Source: Pseudarthrobacter psychrotolerans (GTDB taxonomy: Bacteria > Actinomycetota > Actinomycetes > Actinomycetales > Micrococcaceae). From it: a stretch of DNA of 64,000 nt. The translations under genes and the position numbers were made by a program. Numbering within the stretch: the first letter of the stretch is position 1; each line of letters begins with the position of its first letter. Of the stretch, positions 1 through 10,209 are shown piece by piece. Below the pieces are notes generated by a model. That model did no database searches. It saw only the letters and a program-made list of their open reading frames with translations, and was not told the origin of the DNA. The stretch is taken from NCBI RefSeq assembly GCF_009911795.1, contig NZ_CP047898.1:2666001-2730000 (forward strand), in the 5' to 3' direction.

Positions 1-592
1 CCACCCGGCGGGCGTTGGCCAGGCTGAAGCGGCCATGGAAGTCCACCGCGACATCGCGGTGGTCCCCCAGCACCTCGCGTGCCGCGGCAACACGGCGGAC
101 GACGCCGTCGAGCTCTGCCATCGAGGCGACGGGGCTCATCCGGCCGCTGGCGTTCATCTTGACGGCGGTCAGGCCCACTTCCAGCTGGGCGCTGATCTGG
201 TCCGCTACCTCGTTGGGTTCGTCCCCGCCCACCCAGCCGTACATCCGGATCCTGTCGCGGACGTGGCCGCCCAGGAGCTGGTGCACGGGGGTGTTGAAGT
301 GCTTGCCGGCGATGTCCCAAAGGGCCTGGTCCAGCCCGGAGACGGCACTGGCCAGGATGGGTCCGCCGCGGTAGAAGGAGCCTTTGGACATGACCTGCCA
401 GTGGTCTTCGATCCGGAGGGCGTCGTTGCCGATCAGCAGCTCCGAGAGCTGCCCGACCGCGGTGCGGACCGTTTCGCTGCGCCCCTCGCAGGTTGCCTCG
501 CCCCAGCCGACAATCCCGCTCTCGGTCTCGATCCGGACAAACAGCCACCGCGGCGCGACGAGGAAGGTTTCTATTCTGCTGATGAGTGTCAT
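1..592 (-). CDS. dgoD: D-galactonate dehydratase (enolase superfamily), C-terminus outside window
   Basis: Enolase-superfamily dehydratase that would convert D-galactonate to 2-keto-3-deoxy-galactonate in the cytoplasm. The first 197 residues are present. The capping domain carries the hallmarks of E. coli DgoD: PRWLFVRIET near residue 14, GWGEATCEGR near 29, FYRGGPIL at 73-80 and ALWDIAGK near 90. The barrel begins around residue 115, and VDFHGR (Asp184, His186) matches the metal-ligand and catalytic pair of DgoD. The gene ends beyond the window edge. It starts 7 bp after the stop of the upstream permease, so it is the last visible gene of the sugar-acid ABC operon. A closely related sugar-acid dehydratase is the main alternative, since the deciding residues of the barrel C-terminus are not visible. 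Confidence 0.88.
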   Translation of the reverse strand, partial: MTLISRIETFLVAPRWLFVRIETESGIVGWGEATCEGRSETVRTAVGQLSELLIGNDALRIEDHWQVMSKGSFYRGGPILASAVSGLDQALWDIAGKHFNTPVHQLLGGHVRDRIRMYGWVGGDEPNEVADQISAQLEVGLTAVKMNASGRMSPVASMAELDGVVRRVAAAREVLGDHRDVAVDFHGRFSLANARRV

Positions 593-599
593 GCCGGAC

Positions 600-1493
600 C
601 TAGCCCTTGGTAGCTCCGGCGGTCATGCCGGAGACGATGTACTTCTGCGTGAAGAGCGCAATGATCATGATGGGGATGGTCACCACGGTGGCGGCGGCCA
701 TCAGCCCACCCCAGTCGATGCTGGCGTACGAGACGAAATCGAAGATGGCCACAGGCAGCGTCTTGGTCTTGGACCCGGAAAGCACCAGGGCGAACATGAA
801 GTTGTTCCACGAGAAGATGAAGGACAGGATGCCGGCGGTGGCCATGCCGGCCACGGACAGCGGCAGGGTGATGCGCTGGAACGCGCCAATCGGGGTCAGT
901 CCGTCCACCTGCGCCGATTCTTCCAGTTCCAGCGGGAGCGAATCGAAGTAGCTCATCATGATGTAGACGATCAGCGGCAGGGCAACGAACATGTGGCTGA
1001 GGATCAGCACCTCGAACCCGCCCACCATTTTCAGGTTGGAGAACACGTAGTACCAGGGCACCAGCAGCGAGACACCCGGGATGACGCGGGCCATCAGGAC
1101 CACCAGGGCAGAGCGGTGCATGGTGAACCGGCTCATGGCGTACGCGGCCGGGACGCCCAGCACCAGCGACAGGGCCGTGGAGACGAAGGCCACCCAGAAG
1201 CTGTTGAAGATGAAGACGAAGTAGTTGTTGCGCTGCAGCACGTTCGCGTAGTTCTCGAACGTGGGGCTGAAGATGAACGATTTGGCGGTGTCGTAGATGT
1301 CCACGTTGGTCTTCAGCGACGCCAGCAGCATCCAGAACAGCGGCGCCACCAGGAACAGCACCACGGCGATCAGGGCTGCGACGCGGAAGACCTTGTAGGC
1401 ACGGGTGCCGAGGGGCTTCTTCGGGCGGCGGACCGGCCGGGGCTGCCCGGCATGCGTTTTGATGTTTTCGGTGTTTTCGTTCACTACGGTCAT
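600..1493 (-). CDS. Carbohydrate ABC transporter permease (MalG/UgpE type)
   Basis: Second inner-membrane permease of a CUT1 sugar importer, 297 residues. A cytoplasmic N-terminus with a Pro/Lys-rich stretch is followed by six predicted membrane helices. The EAA loop that contacts the ATPase is visible as EESAQVDGLTPIGAFQRITLP. A longer open frame exists upstream, but the ATG at 1493 overlaps the stop of the first permease gene (ATGA), and the homologous reading begins there (MTVVNEN). It is co-transcribed with the other permease and the binding protein. No ATPase gene is in the operon; in actinobacteria such importers usually share one MsiK/UgpC-type ATPase encoded elsewhere (established for the family, inferred here). 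Confidence 0.92.
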   Translation of the reverse strand: MTVVNENTENIKTHAGQPRPVRRPKKPLGTRAYKVFRVAALIAVVLFLVAPLFWMLLASLKTNVDIYDTAKSFIFSPTFENYANVLQRNNYFVFIFNSFWVAFVSTALSLVLGVPAAYAMSRFTMHRSALVVLMARVIPGVSLLVPWYYVFSNLKMVGGFEVLILSHMFVALPLIVYIMMSYFDSLPLELEESAQVDGLTPIGAFQRITLPLSVAGMATAGILSFIFSWNNFMFALVLSGSKTKTLPVAIFDFVSYASIDWGGLMAAATVVTIPIMIIALFTQKYIVSGMTAGATKG

Positions 1494-2440
1494 TTGCTTA
1501 CCGCTTTCTTGCGCATGGTCAGCAGCCACATGGAGCCGATGATGATCATGAAGAACAGGATCAGCACCGCGGAGGACAGCCCGTACTGGTTGTAGTCGAA
1601 GCTCAGCCCGTAGGCGTAGACGTTCAGGGTCTCCACTTCGTGGAAGGACCCGCCGCCCTTGCCCTTGGTGGCGTACAGGATGTCGAAGGTCTTCAGGGCG
1701 TCGATGCCCCGGAGCAGGATGGCCACGATCACGGTGGGCATCATCAGGGGCAGGGTGATGAAGAAGAAGCGCTGGAACGCGTTGGCGCCGTCCATGCGGG
1801 CTGCTTCGTCGGGTTCCTCGGAGAGGGAGGTCAGGCCGGCGAGCAGGATCAGGACCACCATGGGGGTCCACTGCCACACATCCATAAAGATCGTGGTGCC
1901 GAGCGCGGTGTCCTGGCCGGAGAGCCAGGGCTGGGCGGGGATGCCCACAGCGGCGAGCAGCTGGTTCGCGAACCCGATGTTGGGGTCGAAGATCAGCCGC
2001 CACATCATGCCGACGGCTACCGGGGTGGCAACAAGCGGCAGCAGGATGGCCACGCGGACCCACTTTTCGCCGCGGAAGGGGCGCCACAGCAGCAGGGCGA
2101 TGCCCATGCCCAAGGCCACTTCGCAGACCAGGGCAACACCGGTGAAGGTGAGTGTGCGGCCCACAGCGGGCCAGAAGCGTTCGACGTCGGACAGGACCGT
2201 CAGGTAGTTTTCCAGGCCGATGAATTCGGTGGCTGCGCGGACGGAGCCCTGCGAGTCGGTGAGGCTCAGGTACAGGGTCCAGGCCAGCGGGAAGATGATG
2301 AGGACGCCGACGAACACCATCGCGGGGGCTGCGAAGAGCCATTTGCGGTGCCGGTTGGCCCAGGCGGAGAAGTTCTCGCGGGTCCCGGGGGCGCTGCCGG
2401 GCTTCCGGGCTGCGCTGCGGGGAGGAGTCAAGACAGACAT
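1490..2440 (-). CDS. Carbohydrate ABC transporter permease (MalF/UgpA type)
   Basis: First permease subunit of the same CUT1 importer, 316 residues. The N-terminus (about 35 residues) is cytoplasmic and basic. Six membrane helices follow, the first around residues 35-57 (WLFAAPAMVFVGVLIIFPLAW). The EAA loop reads SEEPDEAARMDGANAFQRF, with the conserved Gly. The stop overlaps the start of the MalG-type permease by 4 bp, which indicates translational coupling. It is separated from the binding-protein gene by about 120 bp containing a strong hairpin. Substrate specificity cannot be read from the permease; the adjacent galactonate dehydratase suggests a sugar acid or a precursor of one. Confidence 0.92.
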   Translation of the reverse strand: MSVLTPPRSAARKPGSAPGTRENFSAWANRHRKWLFAAPAMVFVGVLIIFPLAWTLYLSLTDSQGSVRAATEFIGLENYLTVLSDVERFWPAVGRTLTFTGVALVCEVALGMGIALLLWRPFRGEKWVRVAILLPLVATPVAVGMMWRLIFDPNIGFANQLLAAVGIPAQPWLSGQDTALGTTIFMDVWQWTPMVVLILLAGLTSLSEEPDEAARMDGANAFQRFFFITLPLMMPTVIVAILLRGIDALKTFDILYATKGKGGGSFHEVETLNVYAYGLSFDYNQYGLSSAVLILFFMIIIGSMWLLTMRKKAVSK

Positions 2441-2477
2441 GGTTCACCTAAGGAGTTGGGGGTGAAGAGTGGCCGGG

Positions 2478-2506
2478 GCGGGACGGCAGCGTCACTGCCG
2501 TCCCGC
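2478..2506 (-). terminator. Intercistronic hairpin between binding protein and permease genes
   Basis: Perfect 12-bp stem (GCGGGACGGCAG and its complement) with a 5-nt loop, located between the binding-protein stop (2563) and the first permease start (2440). No T-run follows on the transcribed strand. Such hairpins are common after ABC binding-protein genes. They usually stabilise the upstream message or partly terminate transcription, so that more binding protein than permease is made. That role is inferred here from position. Confidence 0.6.
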
Positions 2507-2562
2507 CAAAGCTGTTGGGCGCACCGGGGCTTATTACCTGAGCCCCGCGTGCACCGGGTGCG

Positions 2563-3855
2563 TTACTTCTTTTCGCTGTCCAGGAAGGTCTGGAATGCCG
2601 TGTGGGCAGTGTCTGCCGCTGCGGCGGCGTCAGCGCCGGTGATGCTGGCAACGATCGGCGCGCCCACTATTTCGCGGGCCTTGCCTACGGTGACCACTTC
2701 GGGACGGTCGTGGCCCACGCCGTTTTTGGCGCTGGCGGCAATGGCTTCGGCCAGGTCCTTCGGGTACGTGGAGGTTCCCGCGGAGTCAGCCCAGACGGAG
2801 GCGCGGGGTCCGGGGACACCGGCCTTCTGCGCGGCCAGGGTGCGTTCCTTGCTTGTGGCCCACTGGATGAACTTCCAGGCGTTGTCCTGGTTGCCCGAAG
2901 CCTCGTTCACGGCCAGGCCCCAGGACGGGATGTTGTACGGCTTGGAGCCGGCGGGTCCGGCGGGCAGGGCGGCGAATCCGACGGTGTCGGCCACCTTGGA
3001 CTTGGCCGGATCGGTGGCGTTCTTGTAGAGCGAGTCTGCCTCGGTGTAGAAGGCGGCCTTGCCCTGCGTGAAGATTGCCATCGCCTCGGGCCAGCTCATG
3101 TCTGTGCTGACGTTGGCCGGACCGTAGTTCTTGATCAGGCCGCCGTAGAAGGCATAAGCCTTCTTGGCAGCAGCCGAGTTGACGGTGGACTTGCCGCTGG
3201 AATCAGTGAAGTCGCCGCCGAAGCTGTACAGGAAGCTGGAGAACTGGGTGACGGCGGCGGACTTGCCGGTGCGGGCCACAAAGCCGGCGGTGTCCGGGTT
3301 GGCTTCCTTGATGGCCTTGGCGGCCGCTTCGAGCTCCTCCATGGTCTTGGGGACCTCAAGGCCGGCAGCCTTCAGCAGGTCCTTGCGGTAGTAAAGGACT
3401 TCACGCTCGGTGATGATGGGGACGCCCACCACCTTGCCGTCAGCAGTGGTGGCCTTGACCGGGCCCTCCTGGTAGTCCTTCCAGTCCCAGCCGGAATCCG
3501 AGGAGACCTTGCTGGTCAGGTCCGCGAGATAGCCGTTCTTCGCGAACGCCTTGCCTTCCTGGAGCGGGCGGTACATCATCACGTCGATCTCATCGCTGCC
3601 TGCGTTGAGCTTGACGTTGTACTGGTCCGAGAGCTGGTCTTCGCCGAGCTGGGTCAGTTCCACCTTGAGCCCGGAGGACTTCTCGAATTCCGGGATGGCG
3701 GCCTTGATGCCTTCGGTCCACACGTGGTTTGCGAGAGTCACCCGGACTACGCCCGATTCCTTGGCGTCGCTGCTGCCGCTGCCGCCGCAGGCTGTTAGCC
3801 CCATGGACAGTGCTGCGGCAACCGCCGCGTACTTCATTACTGAACGTCGCTTCAT
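2563..3855 (-). CDS. Sugar ABC transporter substrate-binding lipoprotein
   Basis: Extracellular binding protein of the CUT1 importer, 430 residues, family 1 (MalE/UgpB-like). The N-terminus is a lipoprotein signal: basic MKRRSVMK, a hydrophobic core, then lipobox LTAC with the acylated Cys near residue 23, followed by a Gly/Ser linker. The mature part has the typical motifs ANHVWTEGIKAAIPEFEKSS and NIPSWGLAVNEASGNQDNAWKFIQWA of this fold. A strong Shine-Dalgarno (AAGGGAG, 5 nt spacing) supports the ATG at 3855. It is the first gene of the operon, divergent from the FadR-type regulator, which is its likely controller. The ligand is not determined; a sugar acid or galactoside is possible given dgoD downstream. 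Confidence 0.92.
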   Translation of the reverse strand: MKRRSVMKYAAVAAALSMGLTACGGSGSSDAKESGVVRVTLANHVWTEGIKAAIPEFEKSSGLKVELTQLGEDQLSDQYNVKLNAGSDEIDVMMYRPLQEGKAFAKNGYLADLTSKVSSDSGWDWKDYQEGPVKATTADGKVVGVPIITEREVLYYRKDLLKAAGLEVPKTMEELEAAAKAIKEANPDTAGFVARTGKSAAVTQFSSFLYSFGGDFTDSSGKSTVNSAAAKKAYAFYGGLIKNYGPANVSTDMSWPEAMAIFTQGKAAFYTEADSLYKNATDPAKSKVADTVGFAALPAGPAGSKPYNIPSWGLAVNEASGNQDNAWKFIQWATSKERTLAAQKAGVPGPRASVWADSAGTSTYPKDLAEAIAASAKNGVGHDRPEVVTVGKAREIVGAPIVASITGADAAAAADTAHTAFQTFLDSEKK

Positions 3856-3953
3856 AACGACTCCCTTGCTTCCAGGCTGACGTCACTGTCCAGCCATCTA
3901 CAAATGCATCTTTACATCTGCTCTGGAAGCGATCTTAGGCAAATAAGGCAGAC

Positions 3954-3990
3954 TTAAACAAGCCCTTGGGGCAACCAGTATGATTTATCT
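3954..3990 (+). promoter_or_regulatory. Putative promoter giving a leaderless message for the FadR-type regulator
   Basis: TATGAT at 3979-3984 is a near-consensus -10 box and ends 6 nt before the ATG at 3991, so transcription would start at or next to the start codon. No Shine-Dalgarno is present upstream of that ATG. A weak -35 candidate TTAAAC lies at 3954-3959 (19-nt spacer). Leaderless transcripts are common in actinobacteria. The same 135-bp intergenic region must also hold the promoter and operator of the divergent ABC operon; I see no clean palindrome there beyond a short ATGCAT core. Confidence 0.5.
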
Positions 3991-4819
3991 ATGAAAACCC
4001 CAAAGGCGGAGTCCCCTACTGACCGGCATGCTTTGTTGGTCCAGAGCCTGGGACTCGCCATTGCCGAGGGGACCCTCGCACCGAATTCGGTGGTGCGGCT
4101 GGACGAGCTGGAGGCGCAGCATAAGGTGTCCCGTTCGGTTGTCCGGGAAGCCGCCCGGGTTCTGTCATCCAAAGGCATGCTGGCATCCCGCAGGCGGTTC
4201 GGCACCGTGGTGCAGCCCGAGGAGGCCTGGAACCTTTACGATCCCCAGGTGATCCGCTGGCGGCTGGCCTCGTCCCGCCGGCTGGAGCAGCTTCAGGCCC
4301 TGAACGAGCTCCGCGGCGCCATCGAGCCGCAGGCCGCCCGGCTCGCGGCCGAGCGCGCCTCCTGGGATGCCGGCAGCGATCTGGTCTCCCTGGCAGCGCG
4401 GCTGTGGGCGGCCGGCCAGCGGAGTGACAACGACGAATTCCTCCGGCTGGACGTCGAGTTCCATGCCGCCGTCCTCAACGCATCAGGCAACGCCATGTTT
4501 GCCCAGTTCCAGACTCTCGTGGCCGAGGTCCTCACCGGCCGGACGGAGCACGGCCTGATGCCGCACCTGCCCCATCACGAAGCACTGCAGCTGCACGTCG
4601 ACGTCGCCAGCGCCATCCAGCGCGGTGAAGCCGCCGCCGCGCATGCCGCCATGAGCAGGATCGTGGAACAGTTCGCCGAAGAGGTGGGCCATATCTGGTC
4701 CGAGCACCACCAGGGCGAGACGCCGGACGCGTCCCTGCGGCACGCAACAGAGCGGCACGCACCAGAGGCCGACGGCGCCCCCCAATTGCCGCCGTCGGCC
4801 TCCCCGTCCCCGCGGACAG

Positions 4820-4839
<20 letters not shown>
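3991..4839 (+). CDS. FadR-subfamily GntR transcriptional regulator (FCD domain)
   Basis: Transcription factor of 282 residues with an N-terminal winged helix (about residues 15-75) and an all-helical FCD ligand domain (about 95-225). The HTH core reads SRSVVREAARVLSSKGML, typical of FadR/LldR-type GntR proteins. FCD metal-ligand positions are suggested by RLDVEFHAAVLNASGN and by the His-rich stretch HLPHHEALQLHVD. The C-terminal 45 residues are low-complexity and Pro/Ala-rich. It is divergent from the ABC/galactonate operon and is the obvious candidate regulator of it, with a sugar acid as effector (inference). Its 3' end overlaps the convergent protease gene by 20 bp. Confidence 0.9.
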
Positions 4840-6655
<1,816 letters not shown>

Positions 6656-6843
6656 GGGGAGGGTCCTAGCGTGGCGGTCTGGATTGATGCTGGCGGCAAC
6701 AAAACCCCGCCTATCAACAGATTAGGAGCCCGCAACGCGCACCGCCGGGAACTTAGCTGATCCTGCGCCAAGCCTTCGGCTGCTGCGGAATTCTGTGGCT
6801 TCCGTTGATGATCCGCCCGCTCGGCGCTTAAGCTCTCCGCACC

Positions 6844-7716
6844 TCAGTCCTCCGTGGGCGTCGTCTTGTTGGAGTGGTAGGTCCGCCAACTGTGTTCAGG
6901 CTCGAAGCCCAACAGGCGCCGGGCCTTGTCGATGGACAGCATGGTCTCGTGTTCGCCCAGATCCTTGGTCACCATGACGTTGGGGAACACCTCCGCGGCA
7001 AGGCTGGCGCTGGAACGCGTCATGACGGTGTCCGCGTTCGCGATGATGAAAGCCTCGAATCCGGGCTGGCCGTTTTCCAGCGCCCGCGCCACAGCCTGCG
7101 CGCCGTCGCGCCCGTCGATATAGCCCCAGAGGTTCCACTTGCGAAGCATGGCGTCGGCATCGAACGACGGGAACCGTTCGTAGTCCTCAGGGTCCATCAC
7201 GTTGGAGAACCGCAGGCCCGTGATGCTCAATTCCGGATCCCAGCGCGTCAACTGGATCGCCATCTGCTCCTCAAGGTGCTTCACCAGGGAGTAGGTGCTT
7301 TCCGGCCGGGCGGGGTATTCCTCATCGACCGGGATGTAGGGCGGGTCGACGTCGAACGGCAGTCCCAGCACGGTCTCGCTGGAGGCGTAGACCACCTTTT
7401 TGATGCCGGCCCGCCGGCACGCCTGGAAGACGTTGTACGTGGACAGCATGTTGTTCTCGAACGTGGCCGCGTCCGGCATTAGGCCCGGCGCGGGTATGGC
7501 GCCCAAGTGGACAACGGCGTCGAACCCGGTGAGCCTGCTGTCAAGGCTGAACAGCACATCCAGGACCTGCCCGTAGTTGCGCAGGTCCACGATGGCAAGG
7601 CCCGGACTCCGTTCCCCGGCCCTGTCCAGGTTCATCACCTGGTGGCCCTCCTCGGTGAGCCTGCGGACCACGTGCCGTCCCAGTTTTCCGCTTCCGCCGG
7701 TCACTGCAATCTTCAA
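6844..7716 (-). CDS. NAD(P)-dependent epimerase/dehydratase family protein
   Basis: Extended short-chain dehydrogenase of 290 residues. The Rossmann nucleotide motif is TGGSGKLG at residues 6-13, and the catalytic pair appears as STYSLVKHLEEQ (Tyr-x3-Lys) with an upstream Ser (YASSETVLG). It resembles uronate dehydrogenase and NDP-sugar epimerase relatives. The substrate is not evident. The start overlaps the stop of the adenylate kinase gene by 4 bp (ATGA), so the two are translationally coupled. A nucleotide-sugar or sugar-acid oxidation role is inference only. Confidence 0.85.
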   Translation of the reverse strand: MKIAVTGGSGKLGRHVVRRLTEEGHQVMNLDRAGERSPGLAIVDLRNYGQVLDVLFSLDSRLTGFDAVVHLGAIPAPGLMPDAATFENNMLSTYNVFQACRRAGIKKVVYASSETVLGLPFDVDPPYIPVDEEYPARPESTYSLVKHLEEQMAIQLTRWDPELSITGLRFSNVMDPEDYERFPSFDADAMLRKWNLWGYIDGRDGAQAVARALENGQPGFEAFIIANADTVMTRSSASLAAEVFPNVMVTKDLGEHETMLSIDKARRLLGFEPEHSWRTYHSNKTTPTED

Positions 7717-8297
7717 GGTGTCACTCCTAGGAACTTTTCGACGGCGGCAATGGCACGTGTGGTGATGGCGCCGGGGTCACCGCTGCCGTCCACCGAAACC
7801 ACCATGCCCCGGCCGGAGTAGACCGCCACGACCTCGTGGGTTTCGCGGTGGTAGAGGTCCAGCCGGCGCCGGAACACTTCGATGGTGTCGTCCTTCCTGC
7901 CCTGTTCCTTGGCCCGCTGCAGCATCCGTTGTTCGAGTTCGGAATCGGGGGCGCGCAGTTCCACCACGGCGTCGAGGCGGTGGCCCCGCGAAGCCAGCAT
8001 GTTGTCCAGTTCCATGACCTGGGGAGCTGTCCGCGGGTACCCGTCCAACAGGAAACCGGGCTGCAGATCGGCGTCGAGGAGCCGGTCCTTGACCAGGGCG
8101 TTGGTGAGCTGGTCCGGCACAAAAGCGCCGTCGTCGAGGTACTTGGCGGCCTCCAGCCCCAGCGGCGTCTCCTGGCTGACGTTGGTCCGGAAGATTTCGC
8201 CAGTGGATACGGTCGGGATGCGGAAGTGCCTGGCGATGTGCACCGCTTGGGTGCCTTTCCCTGAGCCCGGCGGCCCGATGATGAGCAGTCTGGTCAT
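7713..8297 (-). CDS. adk: Adenylate kinase
   Basis: Nucleoside monophosphate kinase catalysing ATP + AMP to 2 ADP, 194 residues, cytoplasmic. The P-loop is GPPGSGKGTQ at residues 8-17, the AMP-binding region includes STGEIFR, and DGYPRT is the conserved Asp-Gly-x-Pro-Arg motif. The LID is the short type usual in actinobacteria (RAKEQGRKDDTIEVFRRRL). It lies outside the ribosomal-protein cluster where the housekeeping adk (secY-adk-map) is normally found. It may therefore be a second copy, paired here with an epimerase. The genome would have to be checked for the other copy. Confidence 0.9.
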   Translation of the reverse strand: MTRLLIIGPPGSGKGTQAVHIARHFRIPTVSTGEIFRTNVSQETPLGLEAAKYLDDGAFVPDQLTNALVKDRLLDADLQPGFLLDGYPRTAPQVMELDNMLASRGHRLDAVVELRAPDSELEQRMLQRAKEQGRKDDTIEVFRRRLDLYHRETHEVVAVYSGRGMVVSVDGSGDPGAITTRAIAAVEKFLGVTP

Positions 8298-8388
8298 GTT
8301 CCTGTCCCTTCGCGGCGTCCTTGCCGGCTGGTCTCGGGTCCACCGTCGGCTGCGCCAACGTGAGCTTCATTCTGCCCACAAGTCGCAG

Positions 8389-8432
8389 CACAACGCCAGC
8401 CTCCGGGAAGGGATCCGGAGGCTGGCGTTGTG
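8389..8432 (-). terminator. Strong terminator hairpin after the exported-protein operon
   Basis: An 18-bp perfect stem (8389-8406 pairing with 8415-8432) with an 8-nt loop lies 9 bp after the stop of the last gene of the exported-protein operon. There is no T-run, as is common for actinobacterial terminators. It isolates that operon from adk downstream. Confidence 0.8.
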
Positions 8433-8440
8433 TTGCGGGG

Positions 8441-9699
8441 TTAGAACCGGGAGGCTGCGGCCGGGGCCACACCCACTGCCTGGTTCCCTGCTGTGTCTGT
8501 GACACCGGTGGGCGGTGCCACCGTGGGGGAAGACTCTGCCACATTTGTGTTGGAGGCAGTGTTTCGCGTGCCCAGGGTGACCGTCAGGGTATGCGTCCCG
8601 TCGTTCCATCCGATCTTGGACGGAGTGCCGTTGCCTGAGTTCCCCTTGAAGATAAGCGATCCGTAGTTAGCGCCAAGGGTCACCGGACCGATGTTGACAG
8701 TACAGCCCGCCGAACCGCCAGTGGTGACCGTAAGGGTGTTCGAACTGATGGTCACTGTCACCGCATTGCCGCCGGCTATCTCCTGAGGCTGTACGCCGTT
8801 GTTCCACAAGTTGCAGATGGTGTTGCTGTTGATGTCACCGGAGTACTTGATGGTGAGTGTGTCCCCAGTCTCCGCAACGCCTGCTGTGTTGCTGGCGAGG
8901 TTGGATAGGGAAACGGTCGCCGTTGGCGCCACCGTGTCCTTAGTTGTTGTTGCCGTCGTGGGATTACTGGTAGTCCCTGCAGCATTTGTGGCTATTGCGG
9001 TGTAAGTGATGAGGCCATCGCTGAGCCCCGAAAGGTCAAAGTCGCTGACTGCCCATTGGCCAGTGCCATTAGGGCTCACAGGTTGCGAAACTCTTTGCAG
9101 TCCTCCGGCGTCAGTGGCTGTGACCGTCACCAAGACACCGGCGACAGCAGTGCCGCTGACCGGGGCATTGGCTTTGTTGGCAAAGTAGACGACCTTGGGA
9201 GCACTGATGGTTGGTGCAGCGGGCTTAGCGGTGTCAGCAATGACGACTCCCACACTGCGGGCAGACTCCGGCCCCACCCATGCTGCGAGAACAGGAGTCA
9301 CGGTGTAGTACCAGGTACCGGCGGGCAGCGCAGCTTCGCTGCAGCTCAGCGTTGCGATGGTTCCCGCGCAGGTTCCACCGGCGGAAACCATGGTCCCGCC
9401 GGTCACCAACGAGTAGCGGGCAACGGTGTAGCCAGCGACCGCCCGCCCCCCGCCGTCGTGCCTTGAGCCCAGCTGACCGACGCTGAACCGGCAGTTGCTG
9501 TAGCGGTGGGCGCAACAATGGCGAGGATGGAATCGGATTTGGCCGTGCCGGGATTGCCGCCGAGGGTTTGCCAATACGCGTTGGCCGCCGGGGCGCCCCA
9601 GGAAATGACGAGGGCCGCCGCCATGACGCCGGCAATGCGGGCCTTCCGGCGCGCCCACGGCAGCTGCACATGCGGCGGGGTCTGGATGGGGCGGCTCAT
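8441..9699 (-). CDS. Exported Ig-like repeat protein with Tyr-Trp signal motif (frameshifted)
   Basis: About 420 residues if the frame is repaired. The N-terminus from the ATG at 9699 (MSRPIQTPP) has a basic stretch, a hydrophobic signal (GVMAAALVISWGAPAANA) and then YWQTLGGNPGTAKS, the Tyr-Trp motif shared with its operon neighbours. The remainder reads in another frame from about residue 85: a fibronectin-like strand region (AVAGYTVARYSLV), then Thr/Ala-rich Ig-like modules containing KDTVAPTATV. The two frames join at a run of six C (plus strand, 9445-9450), and one extra base restores a continuous protein. The start overlaps the preceding gene by 4 bp (ATGA). It is probably a cell-wall or matrix protein; the exact function is unknown. 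Confidence 0.75.
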
Positions 9700-10208
9700 T
9701 TCCGTGCCTCCAAAGTAACGGGCAGGCTGAACGTGGCGCCTTGGCAACCTGACAATGATGCCGTGGACATGATGGCGGCGCCTGGCAGGGTGATCAGCAC
9801 GGACGAATTCGCCGGAATACTCACAGTTGGCGCCAGCGGGGCCGCAGGATTCACAAAGGTGACGCCGGTGCCGGTGACAGGGCAGCCCGCGGGGTTGCCG
9901 TCGGCCGTCGCGGCGCCATTGCCGCGGATGGCGTAAACCTGCACCGGATAACTGTTCGGGTTGAGCGCCCGGACGGCAACATCGGCGGTGCCGCCCGGGA
10001 CGAGGGTGCTCTGCGGGGTGTCGCCGGCCACGAGGGCTTCTACGGTGACGGTTGCCATGGTGCCGTTGGTGGCAGCACCCGACCCGGCACCCACCGTGGC
10101 CCAGTATGCGTACGCGCCGCCCGCTCCCGTGGCGAGGCAGAGGGTGATGGTTGCTGCCGCAGTCTTGGCAGCCAACCGTCGGGAAGTCTTCTTGTGCTTC
10201 GGTGTCAT
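9696..10208 (-). CDS. Exported protein with Tyr-Trp signal motif and two-cysteine domain
   Basis: 170-residue exported protein of unknown function. Residues 1-14 are basic (MTPKHKKTSRRLAAK), a hydrophobic core follows, and AYAYWATVGAGSGAATNG spans the presumed cleavage site. This layout matches SipW-cognate signal peptides as described for TasA/camelysin-type proteins, but no camelysin domain is recognisable. The mature domain has a pair of cysteines (GCPVTG and SGCQGATF near the C-terminus) that also occurs in both upstream genes. It starts 1 bp after the upstream stop and overlaps the downstream gene by 4 bp, so all are one operon. Confidence 0.75.
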   Translation of the reverse strand: MTPKHKKTSRRLAAKTAAATITLCLATGAGGAYAYWATVGAGSGAATNGTMATVTVEALVAGDTPQSTLVPGGTADVAVRALNPNSYPVQVYAIRGNGAATADGNPAGCPVTGTGVTFVNPAAPLAPTVSIPANSSVLITLPGAAIMSTASLSGCQGATFSLPVTLEARK

Positions 10209-10209
10209 G

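Noticed and set aside
600..2447. A 615-codon reading on the minus strand
   Set aside because: Its first half is an out-of-frame shadow of the MalF-type permease. The true MalG-type gene begins at 1493.
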